Below, piece after piece: positions 47,891 through 59,523 of a DNA stretch of 64,000 nucleotides (position 1 is the stretch's first letter; the number at the start of each line of letters is the position of its first letter). The translations under genes and the position numbers were made by a program. The stretch is taken from positions 52,360,440-52,424,439 of the forward strand of contig OX485807.1 of assembly GCA_950295325.1 (NCBI GenBank). Reading direction: 5' to 3'. This stretch comes from Polytrichum commune. Taxonomy: Eukaryota > Streptophyta > Polytrichopsida > Polytrichales > Polytrichaceae. Under the pieces are notes generated by a model. The model searched no databases, was not told the DNA's origin, and saw nothing but the letters and a program-made list of their open reading frames with translations.

Positions 47891-50800
47891 AAAAACTATG
47901 AACTCTTTCAGCACGTCAGAATACGCAGAAATGTTGGAATTTGAAGGTGGAAAAGACTGCCTTGCCGGTGAAGGTAAATAAATTATAGTTTGATCTTTGT
48001 TTTTCTTTTTTTTAATTAAAAATAAATCTCCAATCCAATGTTCTTATAGGCATAACATCTCAAATTTTATTTTAATAAAATACAACGGATTCTATCTACA
48101 AAGTTACATAGCAATGGTCAGTAATTGAAATTTGACTACCCATATATAAATTTAAATTCCGTCCTAGAGATGTATCCTCATCACCGCGAGCCAAATTCTT
48201 GGGGAAATATTGGTGTGGTTGTGTGTTTTAGCCTACCATATAAAGAAAACAAAAACTTTAGGGATAAGAGTATAAGATGATGATTATGTCACAACCCTCG
48301 CTAGCGCCCCTTAACTATATTGACCATTCTCATTTATAGCAAGGGTAACGAGTGCTAACCCTTCGCAATCCATCACGCTAATGATCAGCTCCCCATAGTG
48401 CGGACCTTATAGTTCATAAGAGGGGAACCAACCCTCTTATTTTACTTTCGGGACTCACCTTTTAATCGGTAACCAATTCTTAGATGTGGACTTCCATCTA
48501 TGGAAGTCTAATCTTATGTTGATCATCGCGTTGCCGGAGCAATACTACAACAACCGGAACCATCTTACGCAATTATGCATTCACATTGGGCCAATGCCCA
48601 TGAAGGCCGTGCCGTTCGGCCTCGTGTGGGTTCGGCCACACTAAGGTAGAGGGGCACATTCCCGCTCGAATTTCAGATTGGCATGTTCATTGGGGAGTTA
48701 TTAAGGGGGAATCAATCTTGGAAGATGTGCAAAGTACATTGGAAATTGGACCAATTGGAATAATTAATTTTGGATTAATATTGAATTAGTTATGAATTTT
48801 GGAAGGAGAACTCATAGGGGTACCCAAAACCACTCACCCCAAAAATGTACACCATGATTACATAGAAATTTGAAGTACGAAGCTATAATGTACCTCTTGT
48901 TTGGATAGGTCTAGTGAGCGGTTTAAGGACCCGAGCGGGAATGTGCCCCTCACACTTACCTTGCCCAAATAAGCCTTTAGCACTTTTGGTAGGGCCCTTA
49001 CCCCACCGTGAAGAAACCTTTTATCTCTCTACCAAGAGTTGGGGCCAAGTACACATTTTCCCTTAGGCGCTTGGGCTAGAAGCCCCTAGCAGCTTCAGAA
49101 CACCATAACTTCCTTGTATGATATTTGATGCTAACAAGCGATCACTCCATCGTCATCTACGCTTCACGTAGGTGCCAATGGACTCCTCATGTGCCCCATT
49201 CAGGCAAGTATTGAGGAAGTTATGCCTGTTCAAACCTTGGCAGTCTCGGGAGCCACTCCCAGGCCACTGCTGTGTCAGGGCGCGGTCCTGGGACAACGCC
49301 CCACTCAAATTGCCATATCTCCTAGCTCACACCTCCGATTGAGGTGCCCTTGAGCATTCTAGAATCCGCACACCATATGCTACGCATATCTCATGGTCTT
49401 ACCCTCGTGCCTCCTTGTCTGTGTGGGTGGGAGGCGTTCTCAATGCCCCAGGCCCTCACCCACACTAGGATCACTTGGGCCCTCTCACCAATGGCGCCAC
49501 AAGTCCCGGGTGTCACTCCGGGGTCCCCCTTGTGACCATGATGTTTCGGGCACTCATCATGGAGAGGTGCGTGACTGACTATTTCTCACAATCATTTCGT
49601 TATACTTTTTGCCCTTATTTAAAATTCTATTGACCATATTCTCTTGAACGTCAAGGGGTAGAGTTAAAAGCAAATCTTTGAACTATCTAGGAATATTGAT
49701 TCTATTTGGGGTTATGTAAAGACCATTATCCCAATAACCGGATCAAAAGAGTTGGTGTAAAATAACAAAGAAATAACCATTTGAGTACAATGCCTCTTCA
49801 AGGGTACTTGTAACTTGCCAACACCATGTCATTATTTCATAAGAAAATTAACTAGAACAATAGGGACATTGAGTCATGTCTATTTTTCTAAGTAAACTAG
49901 GTATCTTTGTATGGAATTTCTTATGAAACTCCCTATGATTATTAGATTAGATTCTAATTTGGTCGTACGAATTTCTATTAGATCCCTCTCTACACTCCTC
50001 AGCTTCATCTTACTTAATTTGTTTGCAATTGGGAGCTTGTTTCCCCGGTATCGGTCTCTCTTTGATCTTTTAGACATATCATATATGTAATGTTTTGGCC
50101 TAATTAGTTCATCTATGAAGATGGTTAGAAGTTCATAAACTCTAGTGTCAATTCTTACAATGGGTTCGGGTACTAGATGAATCCTATAAGGTCTAGGAGG
50201 AAGAGTAGGGTTAGGGATAGGTATGTGTAATTAGTGTTGGGATTGACTTCCACAACTTTTATATCTATTTCTACGTCCTCTAAACCTCCTACTATTTTGA
50301 ACATTCATTGTAGCAAATTTTGACGCTGACCTTTTTATTATTATTATTAATTCGTTTCCAATTTAACCTTAAAGGACGACCACAACCATCTCCGACAACA
50401 ACGCCAAATTGTAGTTAGCTTCTTGTTATCACTTGAATACTCAAACAAAAACAACCTTGGGAACTAGATAATAAGGAAGATTGAGCTAGTGTCTATAAAG
50501 GTTAATGTCACGTTGAACTAAAGATTTAATAGCATTCTAGGTCTTTGACTCCCTCAACCTTTCTTCATTAAGCTTAATTCACATTTTTTATGATTCATTG
50601 TGCTACTTCCGTCGTGTGTGATTCCGTCCTACATGTGTGTGGACTTTTATCATTCCAATTCCATCTTGTAAATTAGTTGTGAAGCTCAAAAGCTTAGCAA
50701 ATCATCAATGACTAATAGTGAGGACAAAGTCCAAGGTAATGTCTTTTGAGTATCGCATCGTCTTTAAGTGTCATGAATTATGCTTTGCGATAATCTCAAA

Positions 50801-51234
50801 TTTAATTCCTCTTAACTTAATTTAGAATCATTCGGCCATTCTTCCAAGACTGTATTCACCCTCTTCATCTTCAGTTTATTTGGTAACTTCTCACAACAAT
50901 TATCCACAAGATTATGTAAAATAATGCATCAACAACTAGGCTACATCCATTAACTACATCCCTTAGTCCAATTTAGTCTCAAATTCAATTGCCTTTAGTA
51001 AAGTTTTACTCCAATCAAATAATTTCTCTTTCTCGAGGTGATATTGTCTTTTGCAGCTTATAGCCTGCTACTAAGCATGTCCATCGCCTGCATTCATACC
51101 ATTAGCCTTGTATTGGGTAAAGTCAAGTTACTACTCCTAGGCTATATTCTCTCAGAGTTGCCTCTCTGCATTCTTTCTCATGTGGAGACAATTGTTAAGC
51201 CTACGTGTTCAAATAAAATAAACATGCTCAAAAT
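47891..51234. other. Spacer with GC-richer non-coding block
   Basis: 48.28-49.56 kb is GC-richer and non-coding, of the kind seen in plant LTRs, but I could not find paired LTR ends. 50.0-51.2 kb is AT-rich with no gene. Confidence 0.4.
48649..48951. repeat. 20-base inverted repeat 263 bases apart
   Basis: GAGGGGCACATTCCCGCTCG at 48649-48668 recurs as its exact complement at 48932-48951. A GTGCCGTTCGGC / GGTTCGGCCAC hairpin lies just to the left. The meaning is unknown; possibly the termini of a small element. Confidence 0.7.
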
Positions 51235-51329
51235 AAAACACTACTTTTAGTTCCATTTTAGAATGACAAAGACCCTTTCAATGATAAGTCAAAAAAGTTA
51301 TAATCTGAATGTTAATGAGGGTTTTGTAA
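51235..51329. repeat. Left remnant of an older foldback-type arm
   Basis: TTTTAGTTCCATTTTAGAATGACAAAG-type sequence here matches 31850-31910 in the foldback element. The match resumes at 57871 on the other side of the Mutator-like element, showing that the element inserted into this older repeat. Ends with GGTTTTGTAA, the target sequence. Confidence 0.75.
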
Positions 51330-51881
51330 GGGGAGTGCTATCATGTGAGCGGTGAGCGATGAGCAGTAACTGGTGAACGGTGAGTGAGGAAAGATTTTGG
51401 GAAATACACGCACTAGTACCCTATATCCGTGGTATTTTGGCATAAATAATAATACATTTTTTCCAAAATAAAATTATTGAAGAGTTAAAAAAATGTAATT
51501 ATCCTCATGAATGCCTAACTTTATTTTTAAATTCAACAACTGCAAGCTTGGCTTGAGGGTTTGAAAAAGAATTTTAATATTGTTGTTGGATTCAACATCC
51601 AATTGTAATATCAATGCAAGCACCTTCCAAGTATTGCTTTGAACTGTATTTCTAAAATTCATGTAAGTTTGAGATATGAATTGATGGAGGTAATTAAGTT
51701 TTAGGATATAGGGTTTAGGAATAAGAGGAAATTGTTCACACAATTCAATGTTCACTAATGGTGGTAATTTAAAATGATGAATCCAAACATTGTCACACAT
51801 CCAACCAAATAATATCCAATCCAATCAAATACATAGTGGATGGTATTGACAACTACCTAAATGTCCCTAAACTAATTTAGC

Positions 51882-53690
51882 TTAATCATTTAGATCATCG
51901 CATTGAATCGCCTCATCATCTACGTACGGGTTACGGGCAATTCCTACAGATTTACGGCGAGGTGTTGGCGTCACTGATCTTGCCATGATTTGAGCAACAT
52001 TTTTAGTATATATTGGCAAACCCATATTCGGAGATGAAGTCATGTTGTTCTTTTTTCTGCGAAATAAAATTATAAGTGTTAGACTTCTAGTGCACACATA
52101 CCAGACATTGGAGGCCAAGTTAGCAAACAATATGGAGAAATTAAAAACTTACGTTTTCAATCGATTTTTTCTCGCAACCTTCTTAACAAGCTCTTCATCG
52201 GAATCGATGGAGGCATTATGTGGCATAAATCCACCTACACTAGTAGTTGGTAGTGGATCACTTAATGGGGATAGAATAGCATCAAACAATGCAGAATCTT
52301 CCTCGTATGCAACTAGATAGCGGCCACTATTTCTGCAAGCATGAATAGATGCACCTGCCAATGAAATGTTGCAATGTCAGTTAATTTGCAAAAACCACTG
52401 ACAACACTATAGTGATTTCATTAAAACACATTGAGAGATAATATAATAGGTCCTTGACTAAGAGATAAACCGACCTGTAGATGCTTAAGCATCGAGGACA
52501 ACCGATGCGGGGGTTGTTAAAGCCTCTATTAAGATTTGCATAGATTCCGAGTCCTTCTCCCTACGACCTCTCCATGACACTTTTTCATTCATGAGTTGAG
52601 TGCTCGCCAATGTGAGATTGAAGAACACATCCAAGGCCTCCACATCCACCTCAGTATTTGCGTTTCTTTTTTTAAAAATAAACTCCGATTTGGGAGTAGA
52701 ACGAAGAAACAACATGATGCGGAAACGACGAGTCTATAAACCACAAGAAAATCTTTAGCAGGGGATTCAATTGCAAAATTGAGGTGAACATTGCAATATA
52801 ATGAAAAAGTAGAAATCGAAGTAATAAATAATAGAGTTTAATATATACCGTCAATGATGTGTCAAGTGGATAACACAAAGGCAACTCGTTGAAGCCCCAC
52901 TAATCTTTTCGCAATACAAAATCATAGAAGGTTGCGAATGTCCTTATATCGTCTTTGACATCTTTCTTCTCAGGGACAAACAAAAGCAAGGGGCCATCAT
53001 CGGTGAGATATGCACATGCAAATTCAAATAGAGCCTCAATGTTCTTTCTCTTGTGGTCGTTCCAAGCTGGGATTATATGTGGAGGAGACGAAACGTTAGG
53101 TACAGGTAAACCTTTTGGCAAATCTGCAATAATAAGATCAAAACCTCCAAAATTACAATCCTCTAAAGAAACCCTCTTCTTGTGTCCGGAACCCACCTAT
53201 CAAAAGAACCAAAAAATAATAATTACACTCAAGTCCAAAGCATGTTGCAAAATCAACACCATATTTTATAAAATAAAAATAAGTTCAATGTTCAGTATAC
53301 TAACCTTAGTCACAAATTCGAATGTTTTCAACATTAACAAATTCTCATGACAACCATTCTCCATCAATGTTTGTATTGAAATCTTCTTCAACATCACTAA
53401 AGAAATTGGCCCAAAAGATGAGGCACCATTGACAATGGTTTTTGACACATCTTGAGATTGTTGTGATCTCGAAATAGGAGAAAACTTAGGTCCATCATTG
53501 CCTTGAGTGCTAGGTGTAGATGTTGAAGGATTAGGATTGCGTGCCATAATACAAATTTGAGATGAAGGTGTTGGATTACCCTCATCCACTTTTAAGCCAT
53601 GCTTACGTTTAGTTTTTCCCTCCGGTTTGACTACTTTTACCACACACACATCCTCATTGTTTATTATGTCAATATCATCAGGAGGCAAGT
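51882..53690 (-). pseudogene. Methyltransferase-like accessory gene of the Mutator-like element
   Basis: Five exons with good GT-AG sites and matching phases: 53690-53305, 53196-52849, 52733-52475, 52354-52153 and 52056-51882 (stop at 51882), about 455 codons. Exon 1 is low complexity with a KTKRKHGLK nuclear-signal-like run. Exon 2 has FDLIIADLPKGLP then AYLTDDGPLLLFVP, resembling motif IV and the following strand of SAM-dependent DNA methyltransferases, but DLPK replaces DPPY. Exons 3-4 have VVLDA-stop-ASTGASIHACRNSGRYLVAYEED, resembling motif I (DPFxGSGTT...AGR...G.E), in the beta-class order (IV before I). An in-frame TAA at 52487-52485 falls inside motif I, and a TAG lies upstream of exon 1. 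Role inferred: DNA modification or interference with silencing of the element; a catalytically dead binding protein is possible. Confidence 0.62.
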
Positions 53691-53828
53691 CTATTGGATA
53701 TGACTATTTTCTAAGCTCCTCCTCCTCACTTGAACAAAATATAAGATGACACTTAATAAATCATGGACAAGACTGCAAAGTGGCATAATCCCACTTTAAT
53801 GTGGCATAATTCCACTTTAATGGTTTTT

Positions 53829-54412
53829 TTTTGCTTCTTCATTTCTTGTTTTTGTGGACATTAATGTCTCATTTTCAGCACCTTATAAAAACAAGGGCTA
53901 GATGAACGTCATGAAATCCGTGCCCTCAACCTTTTAGAACTCCTAGAAGCTTCAATTTCAACCTTGAAGTTTTTTTATTGATATTTTTTGATGCAGTACA
54001 AACCCATCAAGCAATCCATACAACAACTCCCAAGCATACATATCAAGGCAAGATACAAGTAATGAAGATAAACAAGTGTAACAAGAAGAACAAAAACATG
54101 ACATGAAGAGGTAAGAAGAAAAACCCTAAAATTCCTAAAAACCTAGTCTCGGAACCAGAACTCACTTTGTTGAAATTTTGATATTTTTTCTTGCTTCTTC
54201 ATTTGTTGTTTTTGTGGACATTAATGTCTCATTTTCAGCACCTTATGAAAGCAAGGGCTAGGTGAAGGTGATGAAATCCGTACCCTCAACCTTTGAGAAA
54301 TCCTTGAAGCTTCAATTTCAACCTTGAAGCTACTTCATTGAAATTCTTTGATGCACTAAAATCCCATCAAGCAAACCACACAACAACTTCTAAGCATACA
54401 TATCAAGGCAAC
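53829..54412. repeat. Direct repeat between the two divergent element genes
   Basis: 53829-54049 and 54193-54412 align at high identity with a period of about 363 bases. Both start CTTCTTCATTT, contain TTTTGTGGACATTAATGTCT and end CATACATATCAAGGCAA. The pair fills the gap between the divergent 5' ends and therefore probably forms a duplicated bidirectional promoter or leader. Confidence 0.8.
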
Positions 54413-54423
54413 CTCATGTTCAT

Positions 54424-57400
54424 CCTACGTCATCCATATCTGATGTCCATGTATTAGATTCCCTCAAAATCACCAAATATCTCAGAAGATCCAAATCCGA
54501 TCTCACAAATATTGACTTCGATAATATTGCTATAGAGGATGTGAAGTATCTGCCGTCTTCTTTCAATGTGGATGTCCTTTTCATTTTGTCACCGGTCAAG
54601 ACTGGAATTCCAGATGCTTATGACAAGACAATGGATGACATGGATAAGATTTACGATGGACATGCCTGGTGCAGAACCAAAACAACAAACATTCAAAATG
54701 AATTTGGTTTGACTTTTCGGAGGTCTTCATGCGTTGGTCACCTCCAATGTCCTTACGACTTATGTGAGTATTTTTCACGAAATGGTGGAATTCGCAACTG
54801 TACTGAATGGATCGGTATTACATCCACTCCTTTCATGATTGGTACAGACCCACCAGAGAAATCTAAGGTTCAATGCAAGGTTTGTCATGCCGCTTCCATA
54901 TGTCTTGATGTTTGTTATGCAAAAATTATATACGTGCATTCACAATCGTCAAACATGTCCCGTGTTTGTATTCATTTGGGTGTTCACAACCACCCTATGT
55001 CTAGTGGAGTGTGTCGTAAGTCACTAGACATGGCTTACCAGTGTGTGGCAAATGAGGTGGCTAAAACTCCAACTGCAAAGAACTCGGCTATTATTATGGC
55101 TGCCAATAAATAATTTTTGGCTGATTACATCATCAAATTCCTACTCCTAGGAGAAAAAACCATCTTCATGGAGCATCCTTGTAGGTGGTAATGGATAAAT
55201 TCTCCACTTTGGCTTCCCTTAACTGTAGGAACTTTGTGGCGGGTTCCAAATGTTCCATTCGTAGTGGAATGGGTTCCCTGGATAGCATCATGGCGCTAAA
55301 AAACCACTATGGGTTCAAATATGTGCATGATAGTCGATTTCCAGGGCAATCCAAAGATAAGGTCTTTGTGTTCAAGATGTCTGTGGATCTTGCTGGAAGC
55401 GGAGTCAATTTGGTGAAGCGCATGCAGTATGGAGGAGACATGGAAAATTTGTGGATCATGTTTGACCATGTGAAGCGATTACGAGACTGGACTACAATGA
55501 CGTGTCATATCTACGATAGCAAACATTGCAAGGTTCTCACAATAACATGTTGTGATATGCAATCGGAGGATGCTCGGGCCCAAACCATTTTTTGGAAAAA
55601 TTTAAATGTTGTCATGTTGGAGAATGGTGTTCCCAATGTCAATTTCAAAGGATTCATGGCATACAATGCCCAAGCAAATTGGATTGATGTGAGGAAGATC
55701 TACGGGGATGGTGACCTATATGTTCCCCTCGAGGGTCGCGAACGTACATGTTTTTTTCATTGGTCTGCCAATTTGGATAAAATAACACAAAAACACATCC
55801 AACCGTCATTGCAACATGAACACAAACAATTTTGTAAAGACTACAAGGATGCCAAGAGTTTGGAGGACGCCAACATCAAATACCATGTAATACGGGCATG
55901 GTGGTTGTCATCAGGGGCAACCACCGAGGAGGGCATATACAGCTTGTCGGAATGGTTGGGGTTTTGGCATTATCGATATAGACAATGGGGAGGTCACATG
56001 CTCATTGTAAGTTTCTCCTATACACAAGTGCCCCTCCTCTATTATTGATAAAATTGTTGTGTCATCTCAATATTTAAAACTAAAAATATTCCCAATATGT
56101 ACTACTGGATCTGGCTTTGGATCAGCGTGCTAAGATGCCAACTTGCAACCTAGCAGAAACAGTACATAACAAGTGGCTACAACAATCAGGGAACAAAATG
56201 ACATACTTGTACGAGGCAACCGTGAATGACATGATCCGCGCATTCATGCAGATCGCAAATTATCGTTCTTGGCTTAAAGGGGGTTCTTCAGGGAAAAGGC
56301 CATATCAAACATCATTGAAGCTCAAAGCTGCAACACACACTGGTGATCCCAAGCTTCTTGCAGAGGCGATGAGGTCATACCCTGGGGCAGAGGATCTTAA
56401 TACAAGGAATTGTGCACTTGAGGGCTCTGAGTTGTTTGGATCAACCAAGAGAAAACTAGACTTACCACCTGGATCTGAGTATGATTCTCATCGTCCCGAC
56501 AAAGTGAACTACTCCATCCCTCACCCTAATACAAGGTCAACGAGGGCACGCATAGATGAATCCTTCAAGCGTGATGAGAATATGGTGTCTCACACCACTA
56601 ATGTGTTGGAGTTAGAGTGTCCTGAATCCCAATGGTATATTTCACGATTGCCTTATCCGTCCAAAAAAGAGTGTCAGGCATTGTAGGCCGATACTGGACA
56701 TCCATGTAGGGCTAAAGTTGGGAAAAATACACATGGCACACCTGCGCCAACGTACACAGGCATGAAAAAAAAATACCGTTCCAACAACCATGTTCCAACA
56801 AATTTTTGGTTTTGTGCAAATGACATTAATCGATGTATGAAGGGGAGCAAGAAGAAATGGGTGTTTGATTGGCCAAATCTCCCTAAGGTGTGGCCAGTGA
56901 AGGTTGGTACAAACCTTACACGGGAGGAGGTGTTTGCATTGGAAGATGTTGGGTTTCAACTGCAACAGAAAGAGGCACTGTCACCACGTCGTCAATTGAG
57001 AACAATGACAAACCTCCCCATCCCTCGTTCACATTTTTGTGTTCCTCCAAACCCAAATGCGCATCCAAACACACGGTTTTCTAAGGCAGTTCGACGGAAC
57101 ATGGCAGCACCATTATTAGAGTACAGGAATAAATGGGAGAGCACATTACACATGGATGGGTATTATGTGGTTGGTGTGACTCCCATTCCATACCCTGGAT
57201 ACGGATGCATCATAACCATAGTTTCCAAAGAAGAGAAGACATACCTTGTCTTCATTGCAGATATTCCACAATGCACTTGCCCGAACTTTGCGAAAATGTT
57301 GTCTTTGGCAGTTGGAAAAAGGGGTCAGTGGGTTTCATGCAAGCACTTGTATTACGTGTTCAGGTATTTGTGCAAGGTTGACTACGCCACTGACAAGTTC

Positions 57401-57439
57401 ATTCATGCACCGACATTCAGCTACAATGAGGTGATGTGA
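54424..57439 (+). pseudogene. Mutator-like transposase with zinc-binding N-terminus and SWIM finger
   Basis: The coding blocks are 54424-55113, about 55143-56006 and about 56111-57439. Block 1 has a Cys/His-rich WRKY/GCM-like DNA-binding region (GHLQCPYDLCEYF, VQCKVCHAASICLDVCYAK, RVCIHLGVHNHP). Block 2 is the DDE-type core (NLWIMFDHVKRLRDW, CDMQSEDARAQ, FKGFMAYNAQANW, ERTCFFHWSANLDK). The second catalytic Asp is expected where FMAY has Tyr. Block 3 ends with a SWIM zinc finger (CTCPNFAKM...WVSCKHLYYV). Defects are a TAA at 55111, a frameshift near 55140, a TAG at 55182 and a TAG at 56684; the reading resumes in frame after the last. An intron donor GTAAGT is at 56007; its acceptor is unclear. 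The gene lies divergent to the methyltransferase-like gene. Confidence 0.8.
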
Positions 57440-57870
57440 CTTCTTGAGCTCGCGGGTGTTGCAGAAGAGGCATAGTGGCATAGGGGTGAAGGGCATGGAC
57501 GCAATTATTCATCATTTTTACATATATAGAAATAGTTGTGTATATCCATATGAAATTTATGTAGTACAAACTGATGGTACAACTAAATAGTTGTTTGTCA
57601 CAATAAAGTGCTCGACATTTCAATGCCGTACTTGACATGTCAATAAAATGCCTATCACCGTGGATCAACAAACTTCCTGAAATCCATGGTAATAGGGCCG
57701 AGTTCAATACATTTTTTTTCCCACAATTTTGTTTTCATAATATATAATCCAACTATATTGGAATGTTTTCTTTTAAAATCCTATTATTGGTCATTTTTTT
57801 GTTGACTGCTCACATGTTACCGCTCACTGCGCACTGCTCACCGCTCAACGCTCACATGCTAGCTTCCCTC

Positions 57871-58540
57871 GGTTTTGTAATGTCTTTAACTTTCCAAGTA
57901 AACTTTATGTCTCATTGATGGCTTCACTTCGAAAATGTAATCTCTCGGGGGGGGGGGGGGGTAGTCATTGGTTGGAGTAGCAATATACGTGCGAACAAAT
58001 GATAGGGTATTTAAAAAACATGGGGGCAAAAAATTATAATTGGACTTAAGAGTAATATAGGGTATCAAAAATGGCACTGGACATCTTTAAAGTACTATAG
58101 GGTATGGAATAATAGGTAATTTGGAATTATAAGTAATGCAAACCATTTTTATATTAACCCAAAGTAGAAATTTACATAATGATAGCATGTGAAAAAAAAA
58201 ATTGAAAGTAATACCCCCCTATATAATAGTGGTTGTTCGCATCTATATCCTTAACTTTTTAACACAGTGCCCCCCCCCCCCCGAGTGTAATCTCAATAAA
58301 TAGCTTATTACTCAACGGAAGTGAACACATATATTGGATTCTGGACCTTGAATATGAAGTGCACTTAATATGGGTTACATGAACAAGTGGTCTTCAAGAA
58401 TGCAAGGGCAATTATATTTTTTGAAGTCGGGTAGAGTGGACAACAATTTCGGTCGGGATATGAAAATTTTGGATTTGTTTTGTGAGGGTTGCCTGGAGGT
58501 GCCGGATCACGGGCCTCAGCCCCTATCCACTTCCTTTTTG
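57871..58540. repeat. Right remnant of the older foldback-type arm
   Basis: After the target duplication the sequence TGTCTTTAACTTTCCAAGT continues the arm (compare 31930 onward), is interrupted by the G-run element, then resumes at 58286 with ATATTGGATT(C/T)TGGACCTTGAA (compare 32030 and 32505). It includes the short frame at 58370-58597, which is a non-coding remnant of the arm. Confidence 0.75.
57944..58285. mobile_element. 342-base element with homopolymer G/C terminal inverted repeats
   Basis: It begins CTCGGGGGGGGGGGG and ends CCCCCCCCCCCGAG, so the inverted repeats are CTC plus a run of about 14 G. The target duplication is TGTAATCT(C) at 57936-57944 and 58286-58294 (8 bases if the first C belongs to the element, 9 otherwise). 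The interior is AT-rich without coding capacity. It interrupts the older foldback arm, whose halves align on either side. Confidence 0.82.
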
Positions 58541-59523
58541 AAAATTCGTAGGGGAGGTATATTGCTAAATTTCATATTAAGAAATCCATTTCATTGAATG
58601 ATTGTTGACTCCGACATTGTGCATTTATCATTGTGTTGTTTTGGGTTCAGGGTTGATAATGTATACAAATAGTTGCGGATGCGTCTTCTACACCACACCT
58701 TGTTTATGATAAACTCTTTGTTTATGGTGACAACTACCTAAAGGTTATAAGATATCTCTCCCAAGTTTGAACAAGGGAGATGAGAATTGCGTGTGCCAAA
58801 AGACTATTATCTAAGGGTCCTAAAGAACCCCCCTTAGGATTTTCCGATCACGGGGATTTCAATTCCAAATGTTTTGAGGTATTGGTTTCGGTCCCATTAT
58901 CCCACTACATAATATTGTTTTTCTTTTCCAAATGCCAATGCAATAATACAAATTCGTTATAACAAGATTTTTCATTATAATATATATATATATATATGTA
59001 TAATATATCAATGTATTGAATTAAAGAACAAATATCAAGCTTACTTCATTATTATATTAAGTTAGTTCATGATAACAAGTTAAGTTGATTTTGGATTTAT
59101 GCCAATAGACATTTTGTCGCACACCTCTCCAAACACTATATTCGGTATTTGGAGACTTTTTGTTGATTATGAGACTATATAAGGATGCACATTTCAAAAT
59201 TGGACCAGTAATGACGACTAAAAATCCCATATGTATAATGGTATGCTACTATTATTATACATAAAGGCATGGAAGTGAACAAAAATGTGAGGCATACATG
59301 AGAATAGTTGCGTATGAAATGACAACTCGTTATGAATGGAAGGGAAGATGCGAAGAATGAATGGAAGTTGAATGAATTAATTGGGATTGAAATACAATTA
59401 TAATGGAAATACCATCAATGTCTTGAGTAACTTGGAATAGCATAGAAAGTAAGCACTTAAATATGTTCTACACCTAAGCCCATTTAGGGAGTCCGTCCCA
59501 CTAGTACGCTTCTAGACATCACA
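58541..59523. other. Spacer before the GC-rich island
   Basis: AT-rich, with a TA microsatellite at about 58976-58997. No gene is seen. Base composition changes sharply near 59500. Confidence 0.5.

Larger units (their letters stand above)
51330..57870. mobile_element. 6.5-kb Mutator-like transposon carrying transposase and methyltransferase-like genes
   Basis: Target duplication GGTTTTGTAA (9 or 10 bases) lies at 51320-51329 and 57871-57880. Left end GGGGAGTGCTATCATGTGAG; right end, read inward, GAGGGAAGCTAGCATGTGAG. Both continue for 50-60 bases with overlapping GTGAGCG, GAGCGGTGAGC and GAGCAGT subrepeats, plausible transposase-binding sites. Inside are a methyltransferase-like gene on the minus strand (51882-53690) and a transposase gene on the plus strand (54424-57439), divergent around a duplicated spacer. 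The flanks rejoin into one foldback-type repeat when the element is removed. Both genes carry a few inactivating changes, so this copy is probably not autonomous today but entered recently enough to keep its ends and TSD. Confidence 0.88.
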
